Assembly (NCBI GenBank): GCA_028751875.1
Contig: CM054151.1
Location: 37,641,343 to 37,705,342, forward strand
Source: Rapana venosa
Taxonomy: Eukaryota; Mollusca; Gastropoda; Neogastropoda; Muricidae
Reading direction: 5' to 3'
Length of the DNA: 64,000 nucleotides
The position numbers were made by a program, and so were the translations under genes. The notes under the pieces are model-generated. The model searched no databases. It saw nothing but the letters and a program-made list of their open reading frames with translations, and was not told where the DNA came from. This document shows, in pieces, positions 11,454-21,132 of this stretch. Within the stretch, counting starts at the first letter, position 1. Every line of letters starts with the position of its first letter.

Positions 11454-13382
11454 GGGTGTGTGTTTCTCCTTTAATTGATTCGTTTCCTCAGTATGCGAAA
11501 AGCTTGTTACCCACCCCCTCTAAGAAATATTCTGTAGATTTTTTCCCGTATCATATTCAGCGATGCAACACAACGCAACACAACGAAAAACCGACAGACC
11601 ACAGCACATCAGCACAATACACTACAACAACAACATACCACATCACATCACATCGCAACGTAACACAACACACCGCCCACAACACCGATTCACAACATCC
11701 CCGGCCCATGATAAAAAAACAACAACAACAGCAACAACAACAACAACAAATCCACCCGGTGACAAACCTCAAAGGTCCAATCATCTTCATCAGCGGTCTG
11801 GAGGTAGACAGCCCCCTGGTAGGCATGCAGCCCCTGTCTTCGGGCAGTCTGGTCCAGGTGTAGCCACCCCCCTGTGTCCTCACGATGAAACTCCTCCTCG
11901 CCCTCCTCAGGGGGCCGGCCTGCACGTGCACACAAAGGTATCAGGTGATTTTTCTTTTATTTAAAGTTGTGTCTTATACCATTTTGATTCACGGCAGATT
12001 TCTATGCGTAAAATTCAGGCTGCTCTCTTTGGGGAAAGTATAATCATAGTTTGGTGTCTAACTTTCAGAGATTCTATGATGACCATAGCAACATGGAAAA
12101 ATATCTTTCTTATTACGCTGTTTCGCATTAAATTTTGTGACAAATTCTGAGGGGAAGTGGTGGTAATAATAGAATTGTAAAGCCAAGCAGGCATACGCAG
12201 ACAGACAAACAGAAAAGATGCTACTGTTGCCAAGGCTGCTTTTTTTTTTTTTATAAATGAATATCATCAAGCTGCTAAATTCGTTTCAAAACGTTCTTCT
12301 CTTGACAGCTTTTTAGGAAAAAAAAAACCCAGTCAGATAGGTTCTCATCATTTGTATTACATTTCATATGCATTACAAAATAGGTGTATGAAAACAATCA
12401 GCATAGGGGGAGATTTTGCGTGTGCGACCGTTCTTGCCCGTGATGAAGGTAGCCACGTTCCGACTTCGTGCATGAGGGCTTAACCTAAACTGCAGCTTGA
12501 CTGACGTCTGTCTTCCCCTGCTCCTGCCTGCTCTATCGCTGTTTGCTTATGGTGAATTGTACTGCGTACATTACTTTTAAACCTACAGGATATTTCTACT
12601 ACAGAATTTTCAGAGTGACTGAAACAAACTGTAATGGAACAGCCTCACCCCCCACCCCCCGCTCCATGTGACCCCCTCCTACCCCCTAGCAAAGACAGGG
12701 CAGGCAGGATAGCCCGATGGTTAGAGGGATGCACTCGTGATCTGCTGACCCGGGTTCGAATCTCGTTCAAGAGGATTTTTTCTTCTGGAGTTAATATTAG
12801 TGCCGACTCCACACTCCCCAAAAGTCCTTCAAATGAGACTGTAAACCGAGGTCCCGTGCGCGAACACACGAAGAACATCTTGCGTGCACGTTAAATTAAA
12901 AACCCGTTCCGCTTTTCTGAATAGTAGGCCATTGTGTGCCGGTGGGATGATAAAATTGACAAAACTGCATACATACGGGGACTAGATGTTTAAAAAAAAA
13001 AGCGCACGATTGTTTATCCTTTTATCTTCGAAGTAAAAGAATTTAAAAAATAAACACATAAATAAAAGAGCAGATCATGGTCTAGTTAGTTACCTATGGC
13101 GATAGCATCCATACTGGACAGCAAGCGGTCAGTTCCCCATAACTGGGCAAACACATCCCGTGCCTTCAGACGCACTTGCCAGGAGGGCTCCAGGTGACCC
13201 ACAGCATAGCGCTGAATCAGGGAGTGGGAGGTCAGCGGGAATTCCCCCTCGGCAAAGTTGGTGGCCAGCCAGTGCTGATACTGACCAATGTAGTGTTGGC
13301 AGTCCGCCGCTGTCAGCACATCGGGAATTACCGTATAGCCGTTCTCTTCAAGTTCCTGGCGGTTTTCCTCAGTGAACGTCAT
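4442..13382 (-). CDS. PhyH-like Fe(II)/2-oxoglutarate dioxygenase, four exons, C-terminal membrane anchor
   Basis: Four minus-strand exons, 13382-13094, 11919-11768, 7410-7175 and 4898-4442, join into 1134 nt (377 aa plus TGA). All introns have GT/AG borders and the phases match (1, 0, 2). The start MTFTEENRQELEENGYTVIP is the usual PhyH-domain opening. The iron triad is visible: WLHLDQ gives H117 and D119 (H-x-D), and DSRLIHANARP gives distal H212. An Arg 14-16 residues later (R226 or R228, in RWRWVVFVC) probably binds 2-oxoglutarate. PhyH enzymes hydroxylate small substrates, which cannot be read here. After the domain, residues 227-346 form an extra C-terminal region, and residues ~352-370 are a single hydrophobic stretch rich in A, G, V and L with only seven residues after it, which suggests a tail-anchored membrane protein. 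No disabling change is seen in any exon, unlike the surrounding retroelements. The fold assignment is firm; substrate and localisation are inference. Confidence 0.85.
5672..6001 (-). mobile_element. tRNA-derived SINE, family A, full-length copy
   Basis: On the minus strand the head reads TAGCCAGGTGGTTAGA (A box, 5994-5979) and later AGTTCGATTCCC (B box, near 5952-5941), so it has a pol III internal promoter. The body contains the string for ACACAATGGCCTACTC, and the 3' end carries the complement of AGGATAATGGAATAAGCA. Other copies lie at 12704-13058, 14304-14512, 42225-42508, 47472-47700 and 61825-62150. Confidence 0.85.
6207..6500 (+). mobile_element. Composite SINE: tRNA-like A box joined to 5S rRNA-like promoter
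   Basis: The head TAGCTCGGTGGTCGGAGC (6213-6230) resembles a tRNA A box. It is followed by AAGTTAGGCAGCG (6249-6261) and TTGGATGGGTGACC (6283-6296), which match the A-box and C-box region of 5S rRNA genes. A central block CACCCAGCTGTAAATGGGTA (6334-6353) and an end GGGACACCTTTACC follow. A minus-strand copy lies at 48886-49148. It is not a 5S gene, because the first ~45 nt and the last part of 5S are absent. Confidence 0.75.
6936..7170. repeat. CA/CCA compound microsatellite next to a splice donor
   Basis: Blocks of (CA)n alternate with CACCACCAC and ACACCACACC. The tract ends five bases from the exon 3 donor of the PhyH-like gene. Confidence 0.95.
7175..7410 (-). CDS. PhyH-like gene, exon 3 (residues 148-226), distal His
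   Basis: The acceptor is TGTTTTCCAG|GTT and the donor is GACAG|GTAGGT, which leaves two bases of an Arg codon. It encodes VVEKSHSLFDEF, then GAMVLWDSRLIHANARP with the distal iron-binding His. The donor abuts a CA/CCA microsatellite of more than 230 bp (6936-7170), which is unusually close to a splice site. Confidence 0.85.
7613..8525. repeat. 24-bp minisatellite (GATCAGGAGAAGGGTTCTGG core)
   Basis: About 38 near-identical 24-bp units, each GATCAGGAGAAGGGTTCTGG followed by AAAT. Three variant classes (GGAGAAGG, GAAGAAGG, GGGGAAGG) cluster, and a block with TTCCGG instead of TTCTGG sits at about 8178-8335. Because 24 is divisible by three, long empty ORFs such as 7635-8483 arise; they are not genes. 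Confidence 0.97.
8815..8890. repeat. (TG)n microsatellite
   Basis: Nearly pure TG, preceded by GCGTGCGTGCG steps. It lies just before a LINE 3' hairpin tail at 8907-8950. Confidence 0.95.
8907..8950 (-). mobile_element. LINE 3' hairpin tail, copy 1
   Basis: Plus strand GTTCTTCAATTTAA precedes CTTATAT, TCACATTAAGTG and ATATAAG (8921-8946). The outer arms CTTATAT/ATATAAG pair perfectly although their sequence differs from the CGTCT/AGACG arms of other copies. TG-rich DNA follows on the inner side. Confidence 0.65.
9441..9526. repeat. (GT)n microsatellite
   Basis: Long GT tract ending at TTAGTTCTTCAG, the start of a LINE tail. Confidence 0.95.
9527..9574 (-). mobile_element. LINE 3' hairpin tail, copy 2
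   Basis: Plus strand reads TAGTTCTTCAGTTTAA, then CGTC (9543-9546), CACC, AGTG and GACG (9569-9572). In sense this folds as CGTC, CACT loop GGTG, GACG, with one G-U-type pair. It may be the 3' end of the RNase H LINE fragment at 10469-11390, with the GT/CA tract between them as an expanded 3' untranslated region. Confidence 0.7.
9574..10070. repeat. Long degenerate (TG)n tract
   Basis: About 0.5 kb of TG interspersed with TGCA, GCGTGC, TATG and GAGAGA. All overlapping ORFs (VCVCV or THTHT) are low-complexity artefacts. Confidence 0.95.
10071..10468. other. Probable 3' untranslated part of the RNase H LINE fragment
   Basis: A/C-rich homopolymers (10130-10170), then AT-rich sequence without an ORF. 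Position and orientation make it the likely sequence between the LINE stop codon and the hairpin tail at 9527. Confidence 0.4.
10469..11390 (-). mobile_element. RNase H-encoding LINE, 5'-truncated and frameshifted
   Basis: Minus strand from about 11250 reads KYTDGSKLDNEQVGAAFVI, then FTAEL, LCVDSKSV and WVDRAARRGAE. These are the four acidic residues (D, E, D, D) of RNase HI in the right order. A frameshift near 10843 separates this from the downstream part, which ends with the CMCGKQISVRHLLTGCP zinc-knuckle-like motif (C-x-C, H, C) typical of the end of RNase H-containing LINE polyproteins (I/Jockey group). It lies in intron 2 of the PhyH-like gene, in the same orientation. Upstream RT is missing. 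Confidence 0.85.
11397..11446. repeat. (GT)n microsatellite
   Basis: Uninterrupted GT dinucleotides within intron 2, at the truncated 5' side of the LINE fragment. Confidence 0.95.
11560..11755. repeat. CAACA-type degenerate simple repeat and (CAA)n
   Basis: CAACACAACG, CATCACATCA and similar steps end in a (CAA)n run next to the exon 2 donor. Confidence 0.85.
11768..11919 (-). CDS. PhyH-like gene, exon 2 (residues 98-147), H-x-D iron ligands
   Basis: The acceptor is CACGTGCAG|GC, whose first two bases complete the Gly codon begun in exon 1. The 152-nt exon ends TTTGAG|GTTTGT in phase 0. It carries WLHLDQ, the proximal His and Asp ligands of the non-haem iron. A CTT/GTT-type triplet tract lies just inside intron 2, next to the donor. 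Confidence 0.85.
12410..12478 (-). mobile_element. SINE 3'-domain relic (CCGACTTCG type)
   Basis: TTTTGCGTGTGCGACCG, then AAGGTAGCCACGTTCCGACT. The same domain is at 51185-51262 (same orientation) and 58812-58985 (opposite orientation). Confidence 0.6.
12704..13058 (+). mobile_element. tRNA-derived SINE, family A, full-length copy
   Basis: A box TAGCCCGATGGTTAGAG (from 12710) and B box GGTTCGAATCTC (12753-12764) at normal tRNA spacing. The body contains AGGCCATTGTGTGCCGG, then GGGGACTAGATGTT and an A-run. The tail is A/T-rich. It lies antisense to the PhyH-like gene in intron 1. Confidence 0.88.
13094..13382 (-). CDS. PhyH-like gene, exon 1 (residues 1-97)
   Basis: The exon opens with ATG at 13382 and reads 96 codons plus one base. 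The donor is ATAG|GTAACT, with intron 1 starting at 13093. It encodes the N-terminal helices of the domain, ending MDAIAI. The peptide has no signal sequence. The DNA upstream (13383-13600) is T/A-rich, with no recognisable promoter element. Confidence 0.85.
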
Positions 13383-13907
13383 GTTCTTTTTCCTTTTTAT
13401 TTTGTTTTGGTTGGTTGTTTTTTGTATTGGTGGTTGTGCTTTAAAAAAATTTTGGACTGATTGACGTTTGTAGTCCTTATTATGTTTTTATTTTGTTTCG
13501 TTTATCTCCTGTATTTTCTTTCTTGCGTAATATCTATCTTGTACCTCTAATTCGAGTCTTTTTGTTTTTTTCTTTCGCAGCTCTTCTTCTTGTTGTTGCA
13601 CTTCTTCTTATTATTCTTCTTTCTTCTTTCTTCTTTCTTTCTTTTTCTTCTTCTTCTTCTTCTTCTTCTTCTTCTTCTCTTTCTTCTTCGTTCCTTCTTT
13701 CTTCTTCTTCTTACGGTTTGTTAGTTGTCACTAGTGGTTGTTAAAATGCATATCACTTTTCTGGAATCCTGCAGCTGCCATCCATCAGAAGATAGCTATA
13801 GTTATCACTGTCACAGAAAGATGTTGACGTTCGCCTGAGGTTAGCGGAGTGTAAATCGCGTCCACACTGTCACAGCTTTACAGCATCAGTATACCTGCAC
13901 AATGGAG

Positions 13908-13909
<2 letters not shown>

Positions 13910-13970
<61 letters not shown>
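13910..13970. repeat. (AC)n microsatellite
   Basis: Pure AC tract immediately 5' of the TTGAC-tail repeat. Confidence 0.95.
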
Positions 13971-13972
<2 letters not shown>

Positions 13973-13977
13973 TTGTT

Positions 13978-14062
13978 CTTAGATGGCTTGATGAAAAAAA
14001 GCAAATGCATTGCTCATTCAATGTACCATCTGGAAATAAAATTTTGACTTGACTTGACTTGA
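13978..14062 (+). mobile_element. Retroelement 3' end with (TTGAC)n tail
   Basis: TTAGATGGCTTGATG, CATTCAATGTACCATCTGG and AATAAAATTTTGACTTGACT. The same sequence is present in reverse at 62518-62605, and its end resembles 4340-4372. The pentamer tail varies in length between copies, as LINE/SINE tails do. Confidence 0.75.
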
Positions 14063-14081
14063 CACACATTGTACACCTTCC

Positions 14082-14135
14082 CGTCTTCTATCACTATTTA
14101 GTGGAAGGACGTTGAACGGAAGAACTGCTTCCACT
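14082..14135 (+). mobile_element. LINE 3' hairpin tail, copy 3
   Basis: CGTC (14082-14085), CACT, ATTT, AGTG and GACG (14108-14111) fold into the two-part hairpin. It is followed by TTGAACGGAAGAACTGC, corresponding to TTAAACTGAAGAACTA in the other copies. Confidence 0.75.
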
Positions 14136-14303
14136 ACAATGAAGAAACAACAAGGTCATATTATAGTATGGGAACGCCCCATGTTCCAATGCATTCGCGC
14201 TAGCGAGCACACGTACACTCTCGCCAGCATAATATAATTATGCTGACTCGTGCACACTACTAATACGCCACTGTTTGGTGGGGGGTTTTTGTTTAAAAAA
14301 AAA

Positions 14304-14510
14304 AATCTTTTATATCGAGGATAATGGAATAAGCACTTATGTGACTTTTTACATCCAGTCCCCGTGTGTATGCGGTTTTGTAAATTATGTCAACTGTTCC
14401 CACCGGCGCACAATGACCTACTCTTACGAAAAGCGGAACAGGATTTAACGTGTGCGTAAGATGTTCTGCGTGCGTTCGCACACGGGGCCTCGGTTTATAG
14501 TCTCATCCGA

Positions 14511-14512
<2 letters not shown>
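14304..14512 (-). mobile_element. SINE family A, 5'-truncated copy joined to (TG)n
   Basis: Shares GAGGATAATGGAATAAGCAC and TTCCCACCGGCGCACAATG with the full-length copies. It stops at CATCCGAAGG, where a (TG)n tract (14513-14604) begins, so the tRNA head is missing. Confidence 0.85.

Positions 14513-14604
<92 letters not shown>
14513..14604. repeat. (TG)n microsatellite followed by (CAGA)n
   Basis: TG tract with one TTG slip, then GACAGACAGACAG to about 14700. Confidence 0.95.
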
Positions 14605-14606
<2 letters not shown>

Positions 14607-15062
14607 CGAGAGTGAGAGACAGACAGACAGACAGACAGACTGACTGACAGATAGAGTCTCAGACAGGCAGGCAGACAGACGGACAGACAGACATACAGAG
14701 GTTTATAACTATGTGACAACACTGAGTTAATAAAAAGTGTACATAGTAGTTTCCTTTTTAAACAAAATCAAACAGAGGACAAAATAAATACAAAGCAGCA
14801 GCAGCAGCAGCAACAACAGTTACAACAACCCAGTGTTACTGTCATGATAAAAGACAGACGAAAGCCTGACATGAACATCACATAATTTTAGAAGAAGAGT
14901 CATACAACAAGCGTGAGAAGGAGACGAAATAAGATCCGACAGAACAAAAAAAATTCATGTCCTGAAATTTCTTCTGTTATATTTCTTATTCTTTCTCTTT
15001 TAAAAAAATCTTTGGAAATGTGGCGTGAATATTCAAAAGTAAAAACAGAAAACAATCTGGGA

Positions 15063-15063
<1 letters not shown>

Positions 15064-15106
<43 letters not shown>

Positions 15107-15160
15107 CAACAACAACAAAAACAACAACAACAAAAACAATAATAACAAGAGATGAGAAGA
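15064..15160. repeat. (AAT)n and (CAA)n microsatellite
   Basis: AAT triplets to 15103, changing into CAACAAC and AACAAC steps. Confidence 0.95.
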
Positions 15161-15429
15161 TGAATATAAAAAGAAGCTTTTTTAAACGTAATATTGCTTT
15201 CTGAAATAGTTTGTGCAACAAAAAACATAACAAAAACACAACAACACAAAAAAAAAAAGAAGAAGAGAGAAAAGGAGAGAAAGAAAAGGGAGAGAGAGAG
15301 AGAAGAGAAAGGGGAGATTCGGATTCGGGTTGTTTTATTCATTACCCTAGCCCATTGAAGGGGGAAAATGAAAAAAAAACCAAAAATCAAAAACATTAAA
15401 AACAAACAACAATCAACAAATATAATCAA

Positions 15430-17131
15430 ATAATAAAAAAATGAGTTTCAATTTCTCTCACTTTTAAAGGGTTTGTAAGGAAATGAACAATTTTCCCAAA
15501 ATCGTTATTTTTTGCAAGGACAAAAATTTAAATTTAATAATTCAAAAAATTTTTAAAAAAATTACCCCATTAAAAAGGGAAAAGAATAAATGAATTAAAT
15601 TTTAAATTTTGGGGGAAATAACAAAAATTATTAAAATTTTTGGTAAATATCAAACTAAATAAATAAAATTGTAATTTAAAAAAATTTTTTTAAAACAAAA
15701 AAATTATCCAAGCACAAAAAAATAAAAAACAAAACCCGTGCTATTTTGAACAAACTACTTTTCCCTTAGAACAAAATTGACAAAAACAAAATCCTTTAAA
15801 ACTCCCCCCCCTTTAAACCACATTTAAAACCAAATTTTAAAAAAATATCACATCAAATTTTTTTCTCCCCACTATAACCCCAAAACATTTTTTAGTTTTG
15901 GGTAAAACTTTAAATTCCCCCCCAAAAATTTTTTCCAAGCTATAATTACAGAGTTAAGATTGACTTATTACCCCAACAAAAAGGTCGTATTTGGCATTTC
16001 CCCCAAAAACCTTCAGAAAATTAAGATTAAAGGTTGCAGTTTTTAAACCCCAAAATAAACCTTTTTGCCGGGCCATTAAGCCAATCCTTAAAAAGTTTTG
16101 ACTTTTGTTAATTGGTTTTTATTCCCAAAAAAGCTTTATTGCACTGGCCAATTTCCCAACCTGACAAAACTAAGCGAGTTTAAAAAATACCCCAAAATAT
16201 TTGTACCATTAAAACAGATTACTTTACCACATAAACCCCCCCCCTAGCACTCAAAAAAACCGCCTTTCCTGAACACAATGATGTTGCTTTCTTCAAGTTA
16301 ACCTTCAACTGGAGCGAGGGAGCAGCACGCTGTAAATTATCAACTGAACCTGCAAACCCATAGCACTCTGACAATAAAATAATGTCATCTGCAAGTAAAA
16401 GAATAAACAGTTCAAATGCACTGCAAGAATAGTGGCACCGTGTCTTCCTTTTTCAAATTTTTCTATTGCCAGTTTCGTTTTTAAAAAGAAAAAAACAAAA
16501 CTGAAATGCATAAAATCCCCCCTGCTTCACCCCTGCCGGCAGTTAATAACACGGTCAGAGCGCACCACACCTAACTCTACATTTTACTGTTCTACATGGC
16601 TTTAATACATGAAGTAAATTAAACCCTTATACCATTCTTAGATAAAATAGTCCACAGCAAACTTCTATTTATAGAATCAAAGGCTTTCCTCGAAAAACAA
16701 TTTAAAAACCACATATAATTTTCGGGTTTAAAGGGGAAAAATTTTTTCCCGCACTAGGGCTAACAATGTAAACATATGATCTATCGTTGAGATCCTTTTT
16801 TAAATCCAGCTTGAAAATCACCTGTAATATCATTTCTTTTACCCACCTTTTATTCTACGATTAATAATTGTGCTGAAAAAATTTACTAAAGACAAATTGC
16901 TAAAGGAAATACCTCTATAGTTATTAGGATTATAAGTATCCACCTATTTTATAAAGGGTAACACAACTGATTTTGTCCATGCTTCTGGAATAACCCATTG
17001 TCAAACACAAAATTAAGAGCTTTGTGAAAAACCGCAAAAACCCGTTCATTGTAGTTTTTATACACCTTCTCCAACAAAATGCCACAGGGCCCCGAAGCCT
17101 TGGGTCTTTTAGTTTTTTTTATTGCGAACAT
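15430..17131 (-). pseudogene. Decayed LINE reverse transcriptase
   Basis: On the minus strand, 17131-16949 reads KKTKRPKASGPCGILLEKVY, the N-terminal RT signature (K-x-KASGPDGI). Farther on, near 16420-16375, LLLADDIILLS is the catalytic xADD motif. Around 16300-16250 NLKKATSLCSGKA resembles the region after the active site. Many frameshifts and stops separate these. The 15430-16250 part is full of A, T and C homopolymers, so decay and poor base calling may both contribute. The domain order supports one minus-oriented LINE relic; its family is not assignable by eye. Confidence 0.7.
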
Positions 17132-17184
17132 ACTTCCTCTCTAGATATTGGACGATTAAAGAGAGAGAGAAGAAAAGAAGAGAG

Positions 17185-17227
<43 letters not shown>

Positions 17228-17804
17228 CTAACGAAGGGACGTAATAACAATTGGACAGACATATCTTGTATTAGACAGTTGTTTCCCATTAACCGTTACA
17301 GGCGAGGTTCGCACACCCGTTGTTAAAAAAAAAAATCAATTTAAGAGAAAACACCTTCTGTAGTAGTTCCACAATATGTGTATATAACAAAGAGAACTAA
17401 AACCAAACATATATGACAATATTACTACCAAAGAACTAATCAAATGAAGCGCAACAGAATAAAAACGAACCATACATTGCCAGGCAACCTTCCGGATTTT
17501 CCCAATAAATCAAACCGTGAATTACTTTTGTATTCACTGTGTGAGAGCTAACTACAAAACAGCTTAGATATAGTCTAAAACTCTGCAGTAAACAGGAACG
17601 TACCTTTCAAGAGGAGATCCAGAGCATTCTGTCTTCAGACGTCCAGTCGCAGTGATTTTATTCTCTCAGTCCCGGGGGAACATCCTGTTTCGGCTTAGAG
17701 CGTAAGTTACTATAAATAATTATAGTCTGGTGACTGCCTGAACTTAACACGTTTTCCTGGTACACGTGCACTTGAGTGACATGGAAGACAGCGTGTCAAG
17801 TACA

Positions 17805-17810
<6 letters not shown>
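17132..17810. other. Non-coding stretch with a (GA)n tract
   Basis: (GA)n at 17160-17222, followed by AT-rich sequence with no recognisable feature. Confidence 0.6.
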
Positions 17811-17847
<37 letters not shown>

Positions 17848-18047
17848 TTGTCTGTCTCTCTTATGTATCTGTCTCTCTCCATCACTCTCTCCCTGTCTGT
17901 CTCTGTCTTCCTCTTCCTCTACCCCCACCCCCTCTGTCTCTGTCTGTCTCTCTCGTCTATGTCTGTCTCTCTCATGGCTCTGTATCTGCCTCTCTCCATC
18001 ACTCTCTCCCTGTCTGTCTCTGTCTTCCTCTCCCTCCCCCCCCCCCC

Positions 18048-18137
<90 letters not shown>
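17811..18137. repeat. (CT)n/(TGTC)n tract containing two longer repeated blocks
   Basis: CT dinucleotides alternate with CTGTCTGTCT. A block beginning TCTCCATCACTCTCTCCCTG occurs twice (about 17876 and 17993), showing duplication of a ~117-bp unit. Confidence 0.9.
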
Positions 18138-18138
<1 letters not shown>

Positions 18139-18382
18139 GGTTATTGTAGTAATGTATATTTTTACGAGGACACATTGTTCATTCTGTGCCGACTTGTCTG
18201 TCTGTCTGTCTCCTTTTCCTCGTCTCTGTTGTTTGCTTATATGTCTTGCTTTATATTATATTCTTCTGCTTAGCTTAATTTTTGTCGCTACGCCGTATAC
18301 ATTCTTGTTTCTTTTGTTTTCGATATTTTGCTGTTGGTAGTTTTGTTGCTGTTGTCTTTTTTAGGGATGAATGATAATAATA

Positions 18383-18420
<38 letters not shown>

Positions 18421-18572
18421 AAGAATAAGAATAAAGTATGTGTTTATTCAACTCCCTAAAACCTAAGCATCTCTGTCGTTGACTCTTTCGTTCTCTGTTT
18501 CTGTCTGTCTGTGTCTGTTTCTGTACATCTTTTTCTTTGTTAAAATATATGTCTTTTTCTATATAGCTATAT

Positions 18573-18650
<78 letters not shown>

Positions 18651-18975
18651 AAGGGATAGTGGTGGTTCTGGTGGTTGCTTTTATTTAAAAGAATATATTG
18701 ATACCAGTGTGTGGTCTGGCTTTTACATATGATCGTTTGGTGTTGTTATCCAGTTTTGTGTGCGTTGCTTTTCGTCATGTGTTTTTTGTTGTTGTTATCA
18801 TTTTCTTTATGTCACTGACTGTTCCTGATAATGTATGATTACAAAGACACATTGTAAGACTAGACTAGGCCAATAATCTTTATTCTTGCGTAGTATTTAA
18901 TGATCATGAATTGATTAATTAATTCATTCACTCTGTGTCTCTCTCCATCTGTGTCTCTGTCTCTCTCTGTTTCTC

Positions 18976-19012
<37 letters not shown>

Positions 19013-19799
19013 TGTCATTTCTCTGGGAATATATCTGCTAGTCACAGTGGCTATCGAATTATACTCATATCACGTCTCACTGAGTTACAAGGTCTATCTA
19101 TCCTCTAAGAATGAAGTCACACCAGTGTGTGTCTCCTGGATGAATGACAGTTTATGTGACAATGGTTATCAGTATCAGAGTCTGATAAAAACCTCAAAGC
19201 CTTCTTTGTATGTATACTACAATCGTAGCTAGCTCTATACGAAGCCAAGTTTATATATGCGCGTTAAACATCTTGATCCAGCGTTTTTGTTAGCTGTAGA
19301 TACACAAACAATGATCGAATGTCTGCAATCACATAAAGTGTCATTAACGGATTTAATTTTCCACGTTGTTGGGTGTTTTTTTTAAATCTTGCGAATCTGT
19401 TTAGTGGATTTATTGACTGGTGTGATGTTTTATATTTGGAAGAAGTCTGCGCTGGACATTTGGAAAATGCAAAAACTGAAAATTCAGATGAAAAAAAAGG
19501 CAAACCTAGAACAACAAAATACAAGGTTTCATCTCATTGCGTTTTACTGACAAACATAGACAAACCATTGTGTAGACCTTCGTGGATTTAGGCCTAGCTC
19601 AAGTCCCCATTCTGTGTTCTGGCATGAAGACAGACCCCTTTACATGTGCGCAGAAGCTTGACGTCTTGTCACTATATCAGACACTGTGCTGTCAGCTCTA
19701 TAGACAGCTCCTTGATTCTGCTGCAACTTAGTTTTGGTGAGGAGGGTAGTAGTAGTGGGAGGTGGTGAACAGGGGGGGGGGGGGGGGAGGGGGGAGAGG

Positions 19800-19800
<1 letters not shown>
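18138..19800. other. Non-coding stretch with (GAT)n, (GT)n and (GTCT)n tracts
   Basis: (GAT)n at 18385-18420, (GT)n at 18574-18645 and (GTCT)n at 18980-19012. ORFs such as 18951-19232 and 19373-19591 have no known domain and no splice context. No gene is supported. Confidence 0.6.

Positions 19801-19802
<2 letters not shown>

Positions 19803-19869
<67 letters not shown>
19803..19869. repeat. (GA)n microsatellite
   Basis: Pure GA tract preceded by a poly-G run. Confidence 0.95.
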
Positions 19870-19874
<5 letters not shown>

Positions 19875-20036
19875 AATGACAAATTCTTTTCTTTCGAGGA
19901 TGCTGAATAAGGACCCATATGCTTTTTTACATCTAGTTCCGGCCCTTGGATACATTATATGATAATAAAATAAATTAAAATAAATAAACCCAATACCAAT
20001 ACACTCACACAGTAAAAGGAAAAAAAATACCCACGC
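19868..20036 (-). repeat. Dispersed repeat paired with 2942-3122
   Basis: Same order of motifs as at 2942: AATGACAATGACAA, GAGGATGCTGAATAAGGACC, TACATCTAGT, ATGATAATAAAATAAAT and AAATACCCACG. Confidence 0.7.
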
Positions 20037-21132
20037 ACAACCCCCCCCCCCCCCCAAAAAAAAAAAAAAACCCACCGAAAAGAGAGAGAAAAAAGCTTCA
20101 ACAAATAATAAAATAAAGCAAAACAAAACAAAACACCCCCCCCCAAAAAAAAAAAAAAAAAAAAACACCAAAAAAACCCCCAGCAGCAACAACAAGAGAG
20201 ACGGACAGACAGACAGACAGAGACACAGACAGACGACAGAGACAGACAGACAGGCAAACAGAGACAGAGACAGACAGACAGACAGAGACAGAGAAAGACA
20301 GAGATAAACAGACAGAGACTGAGACATAGACTAAAAACATCCTTGGCTATGGCCCATGATGACAGGGATGACACGAAACAACCCAGCATGCTTCGTTGGA
20401 ATGAATAGGCTTCGTCGGTTGCCCTAGAAAACACAATGAGCCAGAAAGTTTCTCAGGGGTCTGTCTCAGCCGACTCTTCAATGAGTGAAGTGCGAAGTGG
20501 AATCCAGTCAAGCATGATGTAAGCAGCTCAAGACCTTTTTAAATGTTCGAATAAGAAAAAGCTCTATATTATTTTTTCTTGTACTTTGCTAAATATCGCA
20601 CACACATACACTACACACTAAACACATACTACACACTACACACACTACTCTATTATCCTCGATATAAAAGAATAAATTAAAAAAATAAATAAATAAATAC
20701 TACACCAACACACCACACACACACACACACACACACACACCCACACTTGATTCTGACTGAAAGAGTAGAGTCAGTTGTAGGGCTTCATCGATCGCCTTCT
20801 CTAACTCTCCTCACTCATCTCACCCTACCCCTCAACCTACCCTGCTTAATTTGTCAGCAGCACCAAGAGTTCCTAAGTCAGGTGAAGAGCTAGCTTTCCG
20901 GGGAATGATTTTCTCCTGTTTTCCTTTTTGACGCGCCAGCGAATGTTATCGGGTTTCTCCGATTACTTGGAGAGTGTGTTTTGATTAGTGGGGTATGTTT
21001 GCGATGATTGTTACAGGGGTCCGATCCAATCCTGTTGTTAACAGCCCCGCCGAGGGCAGAGGCCATACGTATTATCCGGGCTGTCACCTCGTGTTACGGG
21101 GTCTGTGTCAATGAATATGACCCTACTCTAAA
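20037..21132. other. Non-coding stretch with C/A homopolymers, CAGA-rich and CA tracts
   Basis: C and A runs at 20041-20170, GACAGACAGA variants at 20200-20330 and (CA)n at 20713-20740. The rest (20740-21130) shows nothing recognisable. Confidence 0.6.

Larger units (their letters stand above)
7411..11767 (-). other. Intron 2 of the PhyH-like gene
   Basis: 4.4 kb with donor GTTTGT and acceptor TTTTCCAG. It carries the 24-bp minisatellite, long GT/CA tracts and an RNase H LINE fragment in the same orientation as the gene. No further exon is needed, since exons 2 and 3 join in phase 0 inside the conserved domain. Confidence 0.8.
11920..13093 (-). other. Intron 1 of the PhyH-like gene
   Basis: 1.17 kb with donor GTAACT and acceptor CACGTGCAG. 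It contains a family A SINE (plus strand) and a short SINE 3'-domain relic at 12410-12478. The remainder shows nothing recognisable. Confidence 0.8.
13383..14303. other. Upstream region of the PhyH-like gene
   Basis: T-rich DNA with a (CTT)n tract at 13620-13700, a (CA)n tract and two repeat tails. It should contain the promoter and 5' untranslated region, but no TATA box or initiator can be picked with confidence. Confidence 0.5.

Noticed and set aside
12704..12775. tRNA gene
   Set aside because: A and B boxes are present, but no clean acceptor stem or cloverleaf is formed and the sequence continues into a SINE body found elsewhere.
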